NCBI RefSeq assembly: GCF_000725495.1
Contig: NZ_JNZD01000019.1
Coordinates: forward strand, 105,680 to 169,679
DNA: 64,000 nucleotides
Origin: Streptomyces aureus
GTDB taxonomy: Bacteria; Actinomycetota; Actinomycetes; Streptomycetales; Streptomycetaceae
Reading direction: 5' to 3'
Part shown: one piece after another, positions 50,062 through 57,666 of the stretch
How the letters are laid out: each line of letters starts with the position of its first letter
Numbering within the stretch: position 1 is the first letter of the stretch
The notes under the pieces: model-generated
Database searches by the model: none
Told to the model about the DNA's origin: nothing
Seen by the model: only the letters and a program-made list of their open reading frames with translations
Translations under genes and position numbers: made by a program

Positions 50062-51767
50062 GCCGCCCCGGAGGCCACCCCGCCGAGGCCCGCCGCCTCA
50101 CCCCCCACGAGTACGCCGCCACCCACGGCCCCCGCGCCGGGGACCGCATCCGGCTCGGCGACTCGGGGCTGACCGTCCGCGTCGAGTCCGACTCCCAGCT
50201 CGCCGGGGACGAGTTCCTCGCCGGGTTCGGCAAGACCGCCCGCGACGGACTGCACCTGAAGGCCGCCGCCGTCCGCGAGACCTGCGACGTCGTCGTCAGC
50301 AACGTCGTGGTGATCGACGCGGTCCAGGGCGTCCGGAAGGTGTCCATCGGCATCCGTGAGGGCCGCATCTGCTCGATCGGGCGGGCCGGCAACCCCGACA
50401 CCCTCGACGGCGTCGACGTCGTGGTCGGCACCGGAACGTCCATCGTCTCCGGCGAGGGGCTCATCGCCACCGCCGGAGCCGTCGACACCCATGTCCACCT
50501 GCTGTCGCCGCGCATCATGGAGGCATCCCTCGCCTCCGGCGTCACCACCATCGTCGGCCAGGAGTTCGGGCCGGTGTGGGGCGTCGGCGTCAACTCGCCC
50601 TGGGCGCTGGGCCACGCGTTCTCCGCCTTCGACGCCTGGCCCGTCAACATCGGCTTCCTCGCCCGGGGTTCGTCCTCCCACGGCGCGCCGCTCGTCGAGG
50701 CCCTCGCCGAGGGCGGGGCCAGCGGCTTCAAGGTCCACGAGGACATGGGCGCCCACACCCGCGCCCTGGACACGGCCCTGCGCGTCGCCGAGGAGCACGA
50801 CGTCCAGGTCGCCCTGCACAGCGACGGGCTGAACGAGTGCCTGTCGGTCGAGGACACCCTGAGGGTGCTCGAGGGGCGCACCATCCACGCCTTCCACATC
50901 GAGGGCTGCGGCGGCGGCCACGTGCCGAACGTGCTGAAGATGGCGGGCGTCCCGAACGTCATCGGGTCCTCCACCAACCCGACCCTGCCCTTCGGCCGGG
51001 ACGCGGTCGCCGAGCACTACGGCATGATCGTCTCCGTCCACGACCTGAAGACCGACCTGCCGGGCGACGCCGCCATGGCCCGCGACCGCATCCGCGCCGG
51101 GACCATGGGCGCCGAGGACGTGCTGCACGACCTCGGCGCCATCGGCATCACCTCCTCGGACGCCCAGGGCATGGGCCGGGCAGGCGAGACCGTGCGCCGC
51201 ACCTTCGCCATGGCCGGGAAGATGAAGGCCCAGTTCGGCGCCCCCGAGGACCACGACAACGAACGCGTCCTGCGCTACATGGCCAAACTGACGATCAACC
51301 CGGCCATCGCGCACGGCCTCGCCCACGAGGTCGGCTCCATCGAGACCGGCAAGCTCGCCGACATCGTGCTGTGGCGCCCCGAGTACTTCGGCGCCAAACC
51401 GCAGCTCGTCCTGAAGTCCGGCTTCCCCGCCTACGGCGTCGTCGGCGACCCGAACGCCGCCACCGACACCTGCGAACCCCTGGTCCTCGGGCCGCAGTTC
51501 GGGGCGCACGGCGCGACCCCCGCCGAGATCTCCGTGGCGTTCGTCGCGCAGGCCGCGCTCGACCAGGGCAACGACACCATGCCCACCCGCCGGCGCCGCG
51601 TCGCGGTCCGCGGCACCCGCGGCATCGGTCCCGCCGACCTGCGCCTCAACTCCCGTACCGGTGCGGTCGACGTGGACGGGCGCACCGGCCTGGTCACCCT
51701 CGACGGCGAGCCGCTGCGCTCGGAGGCCGCCGACTCGGTCTCCCTCAACCGCCTGTACTTCCTGTAA
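50058..51767 (+). CDS. ureC: Urease alpha subunit-like amidohydrolase with altered active-site flap
   Basis: 569 residues, full length for UreC. All nickel ligands are present: His145 and His147 (DTHVH), the carbamylated Lys225 (GFKVHED), His254, His280 and Asp368. The catalytic flap His is His328, but the preceding flap Cys of classical ureases is Val327, and the second His is Asp329 (MIVSVHDL versus MVCHHL). No ureD, E, F or G gene is in the window, so nickel loading must use genes elsewhere. This may be a slow urease or one with a different ureido substrate. The agmatine deiminase gene follows. Confidence 0.9.
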   Translation: MSRPGGHPAEARRLTPHEYAATHGPRAGDRIRLGDSGLTVRVESDSQLAGDEFLAGFGKTARDGLHLKAAAVRETCDVVVSNVVVIDAVQGVRKVSIGIREGRICSIGRAGNPDTLDGVDVVVGTGTSIVSGEGLIATAGAVDTHVHLLSPRIMEASLASGVTTIVGQEFGPVWGVGVNSPWALGHAFSAFDAWPVNIGFLARGSSSHGAPLVEALAEGGASGFKVHEDMGAHTRALDTALRVAEEHDVQVALHSDGLNECLSVEDTLRVLEGRTIHAFHIEGCGGGHVPNVLKMAGVPNVIGSSTNPTLPFGRDAVAEHYGMIVSVHDLKTDLPGDAAMARDRIRAGTMGAEDVLHDLGAIGITSSDAQGMGRAGETVRRTFAMAGKMKAQFGAPEDHDNERVLRYMAKLTINPAIAHGLAHEVGSIETGKLADIVLWRPEYFGAKPQLVLKSGFPAYGVVGDPNAATDTCEPLVLGPQFGAHGATPAEISVAFVAQAALDQGNDTMPTRRRRVAVRGTRGIGPADLRLNSRTGAVDVDGRTGLVTLDGEPLRSEAADSVSLNRLYFL

Positions 51768-51793
51768 TGGACACCGCCTCTAAGGAACCCCCC

Positions 51794-52831
51794 ATGTCTG
51801 CTGCCGCCGACGGCTTCCGCATGCCCGCCGAGTGGACCCCGCACGAGCGCACCTGGATGGCGTGGCCGGGCCCCAACCCCACCTTCGACAGCCCCGAGGA
51901 CCTCGCCGCCTCCCGCGCCGCCTGGGCCGAGGTGGCCCGCACGGTCCGCCGCTTCGAACCCGTCACCGTGGTGTGCGGGCCGGGCCAGTCCGCTCCGGCC
52001 GCCGAACTCCTCGGCCCCGGCATCGACCTCGTCGAACGGGAACTCGACGACGCCTGGATGCGCGACATCGGGCCCACCTTCCTCACCGACGGGAAGGGCG
52101 GACTCGCCGCCGTGGACTGGACGTTCAACGGCTGGGGCGCCCAGGAGTGGGCCCGCTGGGAGCACGACTCCAAGATCGGCGCCGAGGTCGCGGGCCTGGC
52201 CGGGGCGAAGACGTACGCCTCCCGGCTGGTCAACGAGGGCGGCGCGATCCACGTCGACGGCGAGGGCACCGTGCTGCTCACCGAGACCGTCCAGCTCGGC
52301 CCCGAGCGCAACCCCGGCTGGACCCGCGAGCAGGTCGAGGCGGAGATCCACGCCCACCTCGGCACCGAGAAGGCGATCTGGCTCCCGCGCGGCCTGACCG
52401 GCGACTACCCCCCGCACGGCTTCGGCACCCTCGGCCACGTCGACATCGTCGCCGCCTTCGCCCGGCCCGGGGTGATCGTCGCCCACTCCCAGCAGGACCC
52501 GGCGCACCCCGACCACGAGGTCAGCCGGGAGATCATCGGGCTGCTCAGGGCCCAGACCGACGCGCGCGGCCGTGCCATCGAGGTCGTCGAGGTCCCTGCC
52601 CCGACCGTCCTGGAGGCCGACGGCCACTGGGCCGACTACTCCTACATCAACCACTACCTCTGCAACGACGGCGTCGTCCTGTGCGGCTTCGACGACCCGC
52701 GCGACGAGACCGCCGCGGACATCTTCCGGCGGCTGTTCCCCGGGCGGACCGTGACGCTGGTGGACGCACGTACGATCTTCGCGGGCGGTGGTGGCATCCA
52801 CTGCATCACCCAGCAGCAGCCGAAGGTCTGA
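51794..52831 (+). CDS. Agmatine deiminase family protein
   Basis: 345 residues. It hydrolyses agmatine to N-carbamoylputrescine and ammonia. The catalytic Cys is Cys337 in the C-terminal GGGGIHCITQQQP, the family signature; MRDIGP, NEGGAIHVD and LGHVDIVAAF supply the other active-site residues. ATG 51794 has AAGGAA 7 nt upstream; an ATG at 51767 overlaps the ureC stop and is the alternative. Being in one operon with the urease-like genes, it links guanidino and ureido nitrogen breakdown. Confidence 0.93.
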   Translation: MSAAADGFRMPAEWTPHERTWMAWPGPNPTFDSPEDLAASRAAWAEVARTVRRFEPVTVVCGPGQSAPAAELLGPGIDLVERELDDAWMRDIGPTFLTDGKGGLAAVDWTFNGWGAQEWARWEHDSKIGAEVAGLAGAKTYASRLVNEGGAIHVDGEGTVLLTETVQLGPERNPGWTREQVEAEIHAHLGTEKAIWLPRGLTGDYPPHGFGTLGHVDIVAAFARPGVIVAHSQQDPAHPDHEVSREIIGLLRAQTDARGRAIEVVEVPAPTVLEADGHWADYSYINHYLCNDGVVLCGFDDPRDETAADIFRRLFPGRTVTLVDARTIFAGGGGIHCITQQQPKV

Positions 52832-52846
52832 CGACGGGAGTCCCCG

Positions 52847-53437
52847 ATGGCCGGTGTGCGCCGGAACGCGCCGCCGCGCGAGGAGGTCCTCGCCGCCGCC
52901 ATGGAGATGATCGCCGAGCGCGGTCTGGACAAGCTCACCATGGCGGCGCTCGGCCGTGAGGTCGGCATGAGCAGCGGCCATCTCCTGTACTACTTCCGCA
53001 CCAAGGACGAGCTCTTGCTGCGCACCCTGGAGTGGAGCGAGGGCCGCCTCGGCACCGAACGCGGCCGGCTGCTCGCCGCCCGGGGCACCGCCCGCGAGCG
53101 CCTGGACGCCTATGTCGACCTGTACGTCCCCGACGGCCACCGGGACCCGCACTGGACCCTGTGGCTGGAGGTCTGGAACCACTCCCAGAACGCGGACGAC
53201 GACGCCCGCGAACGGCAGGCCGCCATCGAGGGCGCCTGGCACCGGGACCTCGTCGCCCTGCTCGCCGAGGGTGTCTCGCGCGGAGAGTTCCGTCCGCTGG
53301 ACGCGGACCGCTTCGGCGCCCGGCTGCGCGCCCTGCTGGACGGCTTCTCCATCCATGTGGCCATCGGCCTGCGCGGCACCAGCCGCGCCCAGGTGCTGTC
53401 CCAGGTGAAGGAGTTCCTGGACGCGTCGCTCGGCTGA
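52847..53437 (+). CDS. TetR-family regulator of the urease-like/agmatine deiminase operon
   Basis: 196 residues. The helix-turn-helix is TMAALGREVGMSSGHLLYYFRTKDELL (residues about 31-57), and the C-terminal helical domain resembles BetI-type regulators. The ATG is 15 nt after the deiminase stop, with GGGAG upstream. As the last gene of the operon it probably autoregulates through the TTGAGCGACGCTCAA palindrome in the permease/ureAB gap. Confidence 0.9.
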   Translation: MAGVRRNAPPREEVLAAAMEMIAERGLDKLTMAALGREVGMSSGHLLYYFRTKDELLLRTLEWSEGRLGTERGRLLAARGTARERLDAYVDLYVPDGHRDPHWTLWLEVWNHSQNADDDARERQAAIEGAWHRDLVALLAEGVSRGEFRPLDADRFGARLRALLDGFSIHVAIGLRGTSRAQVLSQVKEFLDASLG

Positions 53438-53584
53438 CCGGCGCCGCCGAGGCGTTCGCCGAACAGGGCTGCGACGCCGCTACCGCCACTGTCCGCCGAT
53501 CATGTAGCCCAGTGCTCGCATCCTGAGACACCGTGTGATCACCGGGACGGTATGTGCCACACTGCCCCCGTGCTCTCGTTCGCC

Positions 53585-53620
53585 ATGATTATTGGCAGCA
53601 GGCGCGCCGGTCCGCAGTGA
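53585..53620 (+). CDS. Candidate cimA leader peptide
   Basis: A short frame, MIIGSRRAGPQ, 190 bp upstream of cimA, with two consecutive ATT Ile codons, which are rare at this GC content. An in-frame start at 53552 or 53570 would lengthen it. No strong ribosome site is visible. A T-tailed hairpin follows 55 nt after its stop, mirroring the ilvB leader. It would sense isoleucine, the end product of the citramalate pathway. Confidence 0.5.
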   Translation: MIIGSRRAGPQ

Positions 53621-53674
53621 CCGCCACGTACGACCAGGTACGGGCGGCACCGTCGTCCTCGACCCGCGCGCAGA

Positions 53675-53699
53675 CCTCTCGCACCCGCGAGGGGTTTTT
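53675..53699 (+). terminator. Candidate cimA attenuator hairpin
   Basis: CCTCTCGC (53675-53682) pairs with GCGAGGGG (53687-53694), with one T-G wobble, around an ACCC loop, followed by five T residues. It lies 110 bp before the cimA start within a 372-bp gap that otherwise contains no gene. Confidence 0.7.
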
Positions 53700-53809
53700 C
53701 GCGTTTCTGGCCCACCTTCAGCCGGGAGCGCGGCGCACGCGGGATCATTGGAGGACGGTGGAGCCGGTCATTCCGGTAGACCGAGTTTCAACACAGGAGC
53801 CTTGAGACC

Positions 53810-55414
53810 ATGACGGAAACCAGCGGAGTCGACGATTCCTTCCACGTCTTCGACACGACGCTGCGCGACGGCGCGCAGCGCGAGGGCATCAACCTCACCG
53901 TCGCGGACAAGCTGGCCATCGCGCGGCACCTGGACGACTTCGGGGTGGGCTTCATCGAGGGCGGCTGGCCCGGCGCCAACCCCCGCGACACCGAGTTCTT
54001 CGCCCGCGCCACCCAGGAGATCGACTTCCGGCACGCGAAGCTCGTGGCCTTCGGCGCGACCCGCCGGGCCGGCGGCAAGGCCTCGGAGGACCCCCAGGTC
54101 AAGGCACTCCTGGACTCGGGTGCCCCGGTGATCACGCTGGTCGCCAAGTCCCACGACCGGCACGTGGAGCTCGCGCTGCGCACCACGCTGGAGGAGAACC
54201 TGGAGATGGTCCGCGACACCGTCTCCCACCTGGTCGCCGAGGGCCGCCGCGTCTTCGTGGACTGCGAGCACTTCTTCGACGGCTACCGCGCCAACCCCGC
54301 CTACGCCAAGTCCGTCGTGCGCGCCGCGCACGAGGCCGGCGCCGACGTGGTGGTGCTGTGCGACACCAACGGCGGCATGCTCCCCGCCCAGGTCCAGGCC
54401 GTGGTCTCCACCGTCCTGGCCGACACCGGGGCCCGCCTCGGCATCCACGCCCAGGACGACACCGGCTGCGCCGTCGCCAACACCCTCGCCGCCGTCGACG
54501 CGGGTGCCACCCACGTCCAGTGCACCGCCAACGGCTACGGCGAGCGGGTCGGCAACTCCAACCTCTTCCCCGTCGTCGCCGCCCTGGAGCTGAAGTACGG
54601 CAAGAAGGTGCTCCCCGAGGGAGCGCTGCGGGAGATGACCCGGATCTCGCACGCCATCGCCGAGGTCGTCAACCTCACGCCCTCCACCCACCAGCCCTAC
54701 GTGGGTGTCTCCGCGTTCGCGCACAAGGCGGGCCTGCACGCCTCCGCCATCAAGGTCGACCCGGACCTGTACCAGCACATCGACCCCGAGCAGGTCGGCA
54801 ACACCATGCGGATGCTGGTCTCCGACATGGCCGGCCGCGCCTCCATCGAGCTCAAGGGCAAGGAGCTCGGCGTCGACCTCGGCGACGACCGCGAGCTCGT
54901 CGCCCGTGTCGTCGAGCGCGTCAAGGAACGCGAACTCAAGGGCTACACCTACGAAGCCGCCGACGCGTCCTTCGAACTCCTGCTCCGCGAGGAGGCCGAG
55001 GGCCGCAAGCGCACCTACTTCGAGGTCGAGTCCTGGAGGGCCATTGTCGAGGACCGCCCCGACGGCTCCCACGCCAACGAGGCCACGGTCAAGCTCTTCG
55101 CCAAGGGCGAGCGCATCGTCGCCACCGCCGAGGGCAACGGCCCCGTCAACGCCCTCGACCGCGCCCTGCGCGTCGCCCTGGAGACGCTGTACCCCCAGCT
55201 CGCCAAGCTGGAGCTGGTCGACTACAAGGTCCGCATCCTGGAGGGCAAGCACGGCACGCAGTCCACGACCCGTGTCCTCATCTCCACCTCCGACGGCACG
55301 GGGGAGTGGTCCACGGTGGGCGTCGCGGAGAACGTCATCGCCGCGTCCTGGCAGGCCCTGGAGGACGCGTACACCTACGGCCTGCTGCGCGCCGGGGTGG
55401 AGCCCGCCGCGTAG
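53810..55414 (+). CDS. cimA: (R)-citramalate synthase
   Basis: 534 residues. It condenses pyruvate and acetyl-CoA to citramalate, a threonine-independent entry to isoleucine. The catalytic barrel opens with FDTTLRDGAQREG; HAQDDTG and the HxH-like GLHASA region are visible, and the C-terminal third is a LeuA-type allosteric domain. The size and GxNPRDTEFF segment separate it from isopropylmalate and homocitrate synthases. ATG 53810 has AGGAG about 12 nt upstream. A leader peptide and attenuator lie in front. Confidence 0.93.
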   Translation: MTETSGVDDSFHVFDTTLRDGAQREGINLTVADKLAIARHLDDFGVGFIEGGWPGANPRDTEFFARATQEIDFRHAKLVAFGATRRAGGKASEDPQVKALLDSGAPVITLVAKSHDRHVELALRTTLEENLEMVRDTVSHLVAEGRRVFVDCEHFFDGYRANPAYAKSVVRAAHEAGADVVVLCDTNGGMLPAQVQAVVSTVLADTGARLGIHAQDDTGCAVANTLAAVDAGATHVQCTANGYGERVGNSNLFPVVAALELKYGKKVLPEGALREMTRISHAIAEVVNLTPSTHQPYVGVSAFAHKAGLHASAIKVDPDLYQHIDPEQVGNTMRMLVSDMAGRASIELKGKELGVDLGDDRELVARVVERVKERELKGYTYEAADASFELLLREEAEGRKRTYFEVESWRAIVEDRPDGSHANEATVKLFAKGERIVATAEGNGPVNALDRALRVALETLYPQLAKLELVDYKVRILEGKHGTQSTTRVLISTSDGTGEWSTVGVAENVIAASWQALEDAYTYGLLRAGVEPAA

Positions 55415-55476
55415 CGGCCGCTCGGCAGCGGTGACCGGGCGACGCCGCAGGCGCCACCGCTGTTCCCGCACGCTTC

Positions 55477-55506
55477 GTGTCCCGCCCCCCGTCGAGGGCG
55501 GGACAC
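55477..55506. terminator. Terminator between cimA and the convergent GH30 gene
   Basis: A perfect 11-bp stem (55477-55487 with 55496-55506) in the 100-bp gap between convergent stops. Confidence 0.75.
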
Positions 55507-55514
55507 GCCCCGCC

Positions 55515-57377
55515 CTACTGCAGGTGCCACTTCTGGTTGGCGGCCCCCGTGCACGACCAGATCTGCGCCCGGGTCCCGTTGGCCGACACGTTGCCGGTCA
55601 CGTCGAGGCACTTGCTCGCCGCCGTGTTGACGACGTCACCGGTCGAAGAGTTGTACGACCACCGTTGCGCACCGGTCCCGTTGCAGTCGTACAACTGCAC
55701 CTTCGCCCCGTCGGCGGTCGACGCAGAGGTCACGTCCAGGCACTTGCCGAGCGCCTGGACCGAACCGTCGGCCGCCACGGTCCACCGCTGCGCCGTGGTG
55801 CCGTTGCAGTCGTAGAGCTGCACCGCGGTGCCGTTGGCGCTCGACGCGCCCGCCACGTCCAGGCACTTGCCGGCCAGTCCGACGAGCGCCCCGCTCTGGC
55901 CGCCCCCGCCCGACTGCGTGCCGGACCAGGTGAAGGTCGCCGACGTCTTGCCGGGCAGCGAGTACGTGGCGTGCTGGCCGCCCCAGTCGATCGTGACCGT
56001 CTTCGCCGCGGAACCGTCGTTGTAGGCGATCAGCGCCTTCGACCCGTCCGGGTTGCGCCAGGCGACGTTCGGGACGGCGGAGGACGCCGTGGAGGCGATC
56101 CGCTGCGCCCCGGGCCGGACGAACTTCGTCAAGTGCCCCATCGTGTAGTACTCGACCGTGTAGTCGACGGTCCCGCTCGCGCCGTCCCCGTTGTGCACGG
56201 TGATCAGTCCGGTGCAGGTGCCGCAGCCCCCGTTGTGCGGGCCCTTGTTCTGGTCCACGGCGAGCGACCACTTGGTCACCGACTTCGCCCAGTTGCGGGT
56301 GTAGTCGACGATGTTGAGCATGTCCTCGCGCTGCTGGTTCGCGATCCAGGTGCCGCCCGAGTGCTCGGTGCCGAAGGCGTCGAGGCCCGGGTACTGGTTG
56401 TGCACGCTCGTCTGCTTGGCGATGTCGCCGCCGTATCCGTGCCAGGCGATCCCGCCGAAGTTCGGGTGCGAGCGGACCGCCGCGTCGTCGACCGTGGCCG
56501 CCGCGTAGGAGTCGTACACGTCCCAGTTCCAGTCGTGGGCGAGCACCTTGGTGGACAGCCCGGCCGCCTGGAGCTTCGGCAGCAGCTCGCTCTTGGTGAA
56601 GTAGGCGAGCCCCGAGGCGTTCCAGCTCATCGAGGGGTACCCGGAGCAGCAGGTCGGCTCGTTCTGGGCGGTGACGTAGGAGACGGGGACGCCCTGGTCC
56701 CGGTACGCCTGGAGGTACTTCACGAAGTACGAGGCGTACGCGCCGTAGTCCTCCGCCTTCAGCCAGCCGCCGTTCAGCGACCCGCTGTCCTTCATCCAGG
56801 CCGGTGCCGTCCACGGCGAGGCCATCACGGTCAGGGCCGGGTTGAGCTGGAGCGCCTGCTTGGTGAGCGGCACCACGTCGGCCAGGTCGTGCCCGATGGA
56901 GAACTGCGCGAGGTTCGGGTCGCTCTGCCCGGCCGGCACGTCGTCGTAGGTGTAGCCGTAGCGGGCGAGGTCCGATGCGCCCATGGGGTTGCGCAGGAAG
57001 GACAGCCCGATCCCGTCCGTCGGCGAGAACAGCTTGCGCATCGTCGCGTCGCGGGTGCCCTGTGACAGGGCGCCGCTGCTGTTCATCAGCCAGGCCGCGG
57101 TGTCGGTGAAGGACGCGCCGCCGCCGGTGAAGGTCTGGTACCGGGTGTTCTCGTCGACGGTGATGTTCTCGCCGCTGCCGCCGGTGCCCGACTGGAAGGC
57201 GAACGGGGCCTGCGCCTGGAGCCCGCGCACGACATGACGCCCGCCGTCGTCGTCCGTGGTCGTGAGGTAGGCCGTGACCTGTTCGCCCGCCGCGTGAGCG
57301 GGCGCGGCCGCCGTGAATCCCGCGGTGGCCAGCAGCCCGGCGACGATCAGCCGGGCCGCCCGAGTGGATCTCCTCAT
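55515..57377 (-). CDS. Secreted GH30 glycosidase with ricin-type CBM13
   Basis: 620 residues from ATG 57377. A signal peptide (about 1-29, ending AHA) is followed by a GH30 catalytic domain. The acid/base is Glu240 (VTAQNEP) and the nucleophile Glu338 (FGTEHSGG). A Gly-rich linker leads to a C-terminal beta-trefoil of three repeats with QRW, QRW and QKW, which binds sugars. GH30 enzymes of this type hydrolyse beta-1,6-glucan or related glycans. The divergent neighbour is a GH3 beta-glucosidase, so the pair may degrade a fungal or plant glucan. Confidence 0.94.
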   Translation of the reverse strand: MRRSTRAARLIVAGLLATAGFTAAAPAHAAGEQVTAYLTTTDDDGGRHVVRGLQAQAPFAFQSGTGGSGENITVDENTRYQTFTGGGASFTDTAAWLMNSSGALSQGTRDATMRKLFSPTDGIGLSFLRNPMGASDLARYGYTYDDVPAGQSDPNLAQFSIGHDLADVVPLTKQALQLNPALTVMASPWTAPAWMKDSGSLNGGWLKAEDYGAYASYFVKYLQAYRDQGVPVSYVTAQNEPTCCSGYPSMSWNASGLAYFTKSELLPKLQAAGLSTKVLAHDWNWDVYDSYAAATVDDAAVRSHPNFGGIAWHGYGGDIAKQTSVHNQYPGLDAFGTEHSGGTWIANQQREDMLNIVDYTRNWAKSVTKWSLAVDQNKGPHNGGCGTCTGLITVHNGDGASGTVDYTVEYYTMGHLTKFVRPGAQRIASTASSAVPNVAWRNPDGSKALIAYNDGSAAKTVTIDWGGQHATYSLPGKTSATFTWSGTQSGGGGQSGALVGLAGKCLDVAGASSANGTAVQLYDCNGTTAQRWTVAADGSVQALGKCLDVTSASTADGAKVQLYDCNGTGAQRWSYNSSTGDVVNTAASKCLDVTGNVSANGTRAQIWSCTGAANQKWHLQ

Positions 57378-57500
57378 GGAGCGCCGCCCTTTCGAAGGTG
57401 GGGGTTGGGAGGCGTGCGAGGCGTGAGTAAATGACGGCTGCGGACCCGCGTCAAGGGGGTGCGCGTTCAGACTTTGAAGGAACAACTGCACTGATCCGGC

Positions 57501-57569
57501 CGTGAGTTGAGTGTGTACCGGTTCTGGCGTGAAGTCTTGACGGGTTGCCGGGACGCCAGTTAACTCACG
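57501..57569. promoter_or_regulatory. GH30/GH3 divergent control region with spaced inverted repeat
   Basis: CGTGAGTT at 57501-57508 and AACTCACG at 57562-57569 are inverted copies about 60 bp apart, with a further CGTGAG at 57583. They lie between the two glycosidase genes and around the GH3 promoter, so they may be operator half-sites. Confidence 0.35.
57537..57565 (+). promoter_or_regulatory. Promoter of the GH3 gene
   Basis: TTGACG, 17 bp, TTAACT. The predicted start lies about 95 bp upstream of the TTG start codon. Confidence 0.45.
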
Positions 57570-57666
57570 CCGTGATCTAAGTCGTGAGACGAGCGAGGGA
57601 ACAGAGCGGCACGTCATCGTCGGGAAGCACGTCGTCCGAACCACGTGAGAGTCGAGGGGAACCCCA

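Noticed and set aside
47759..53437. Complete urease cluster
   Set aside because: No ureD, ureE, ureF or ureG gene is present on either strand in the window.
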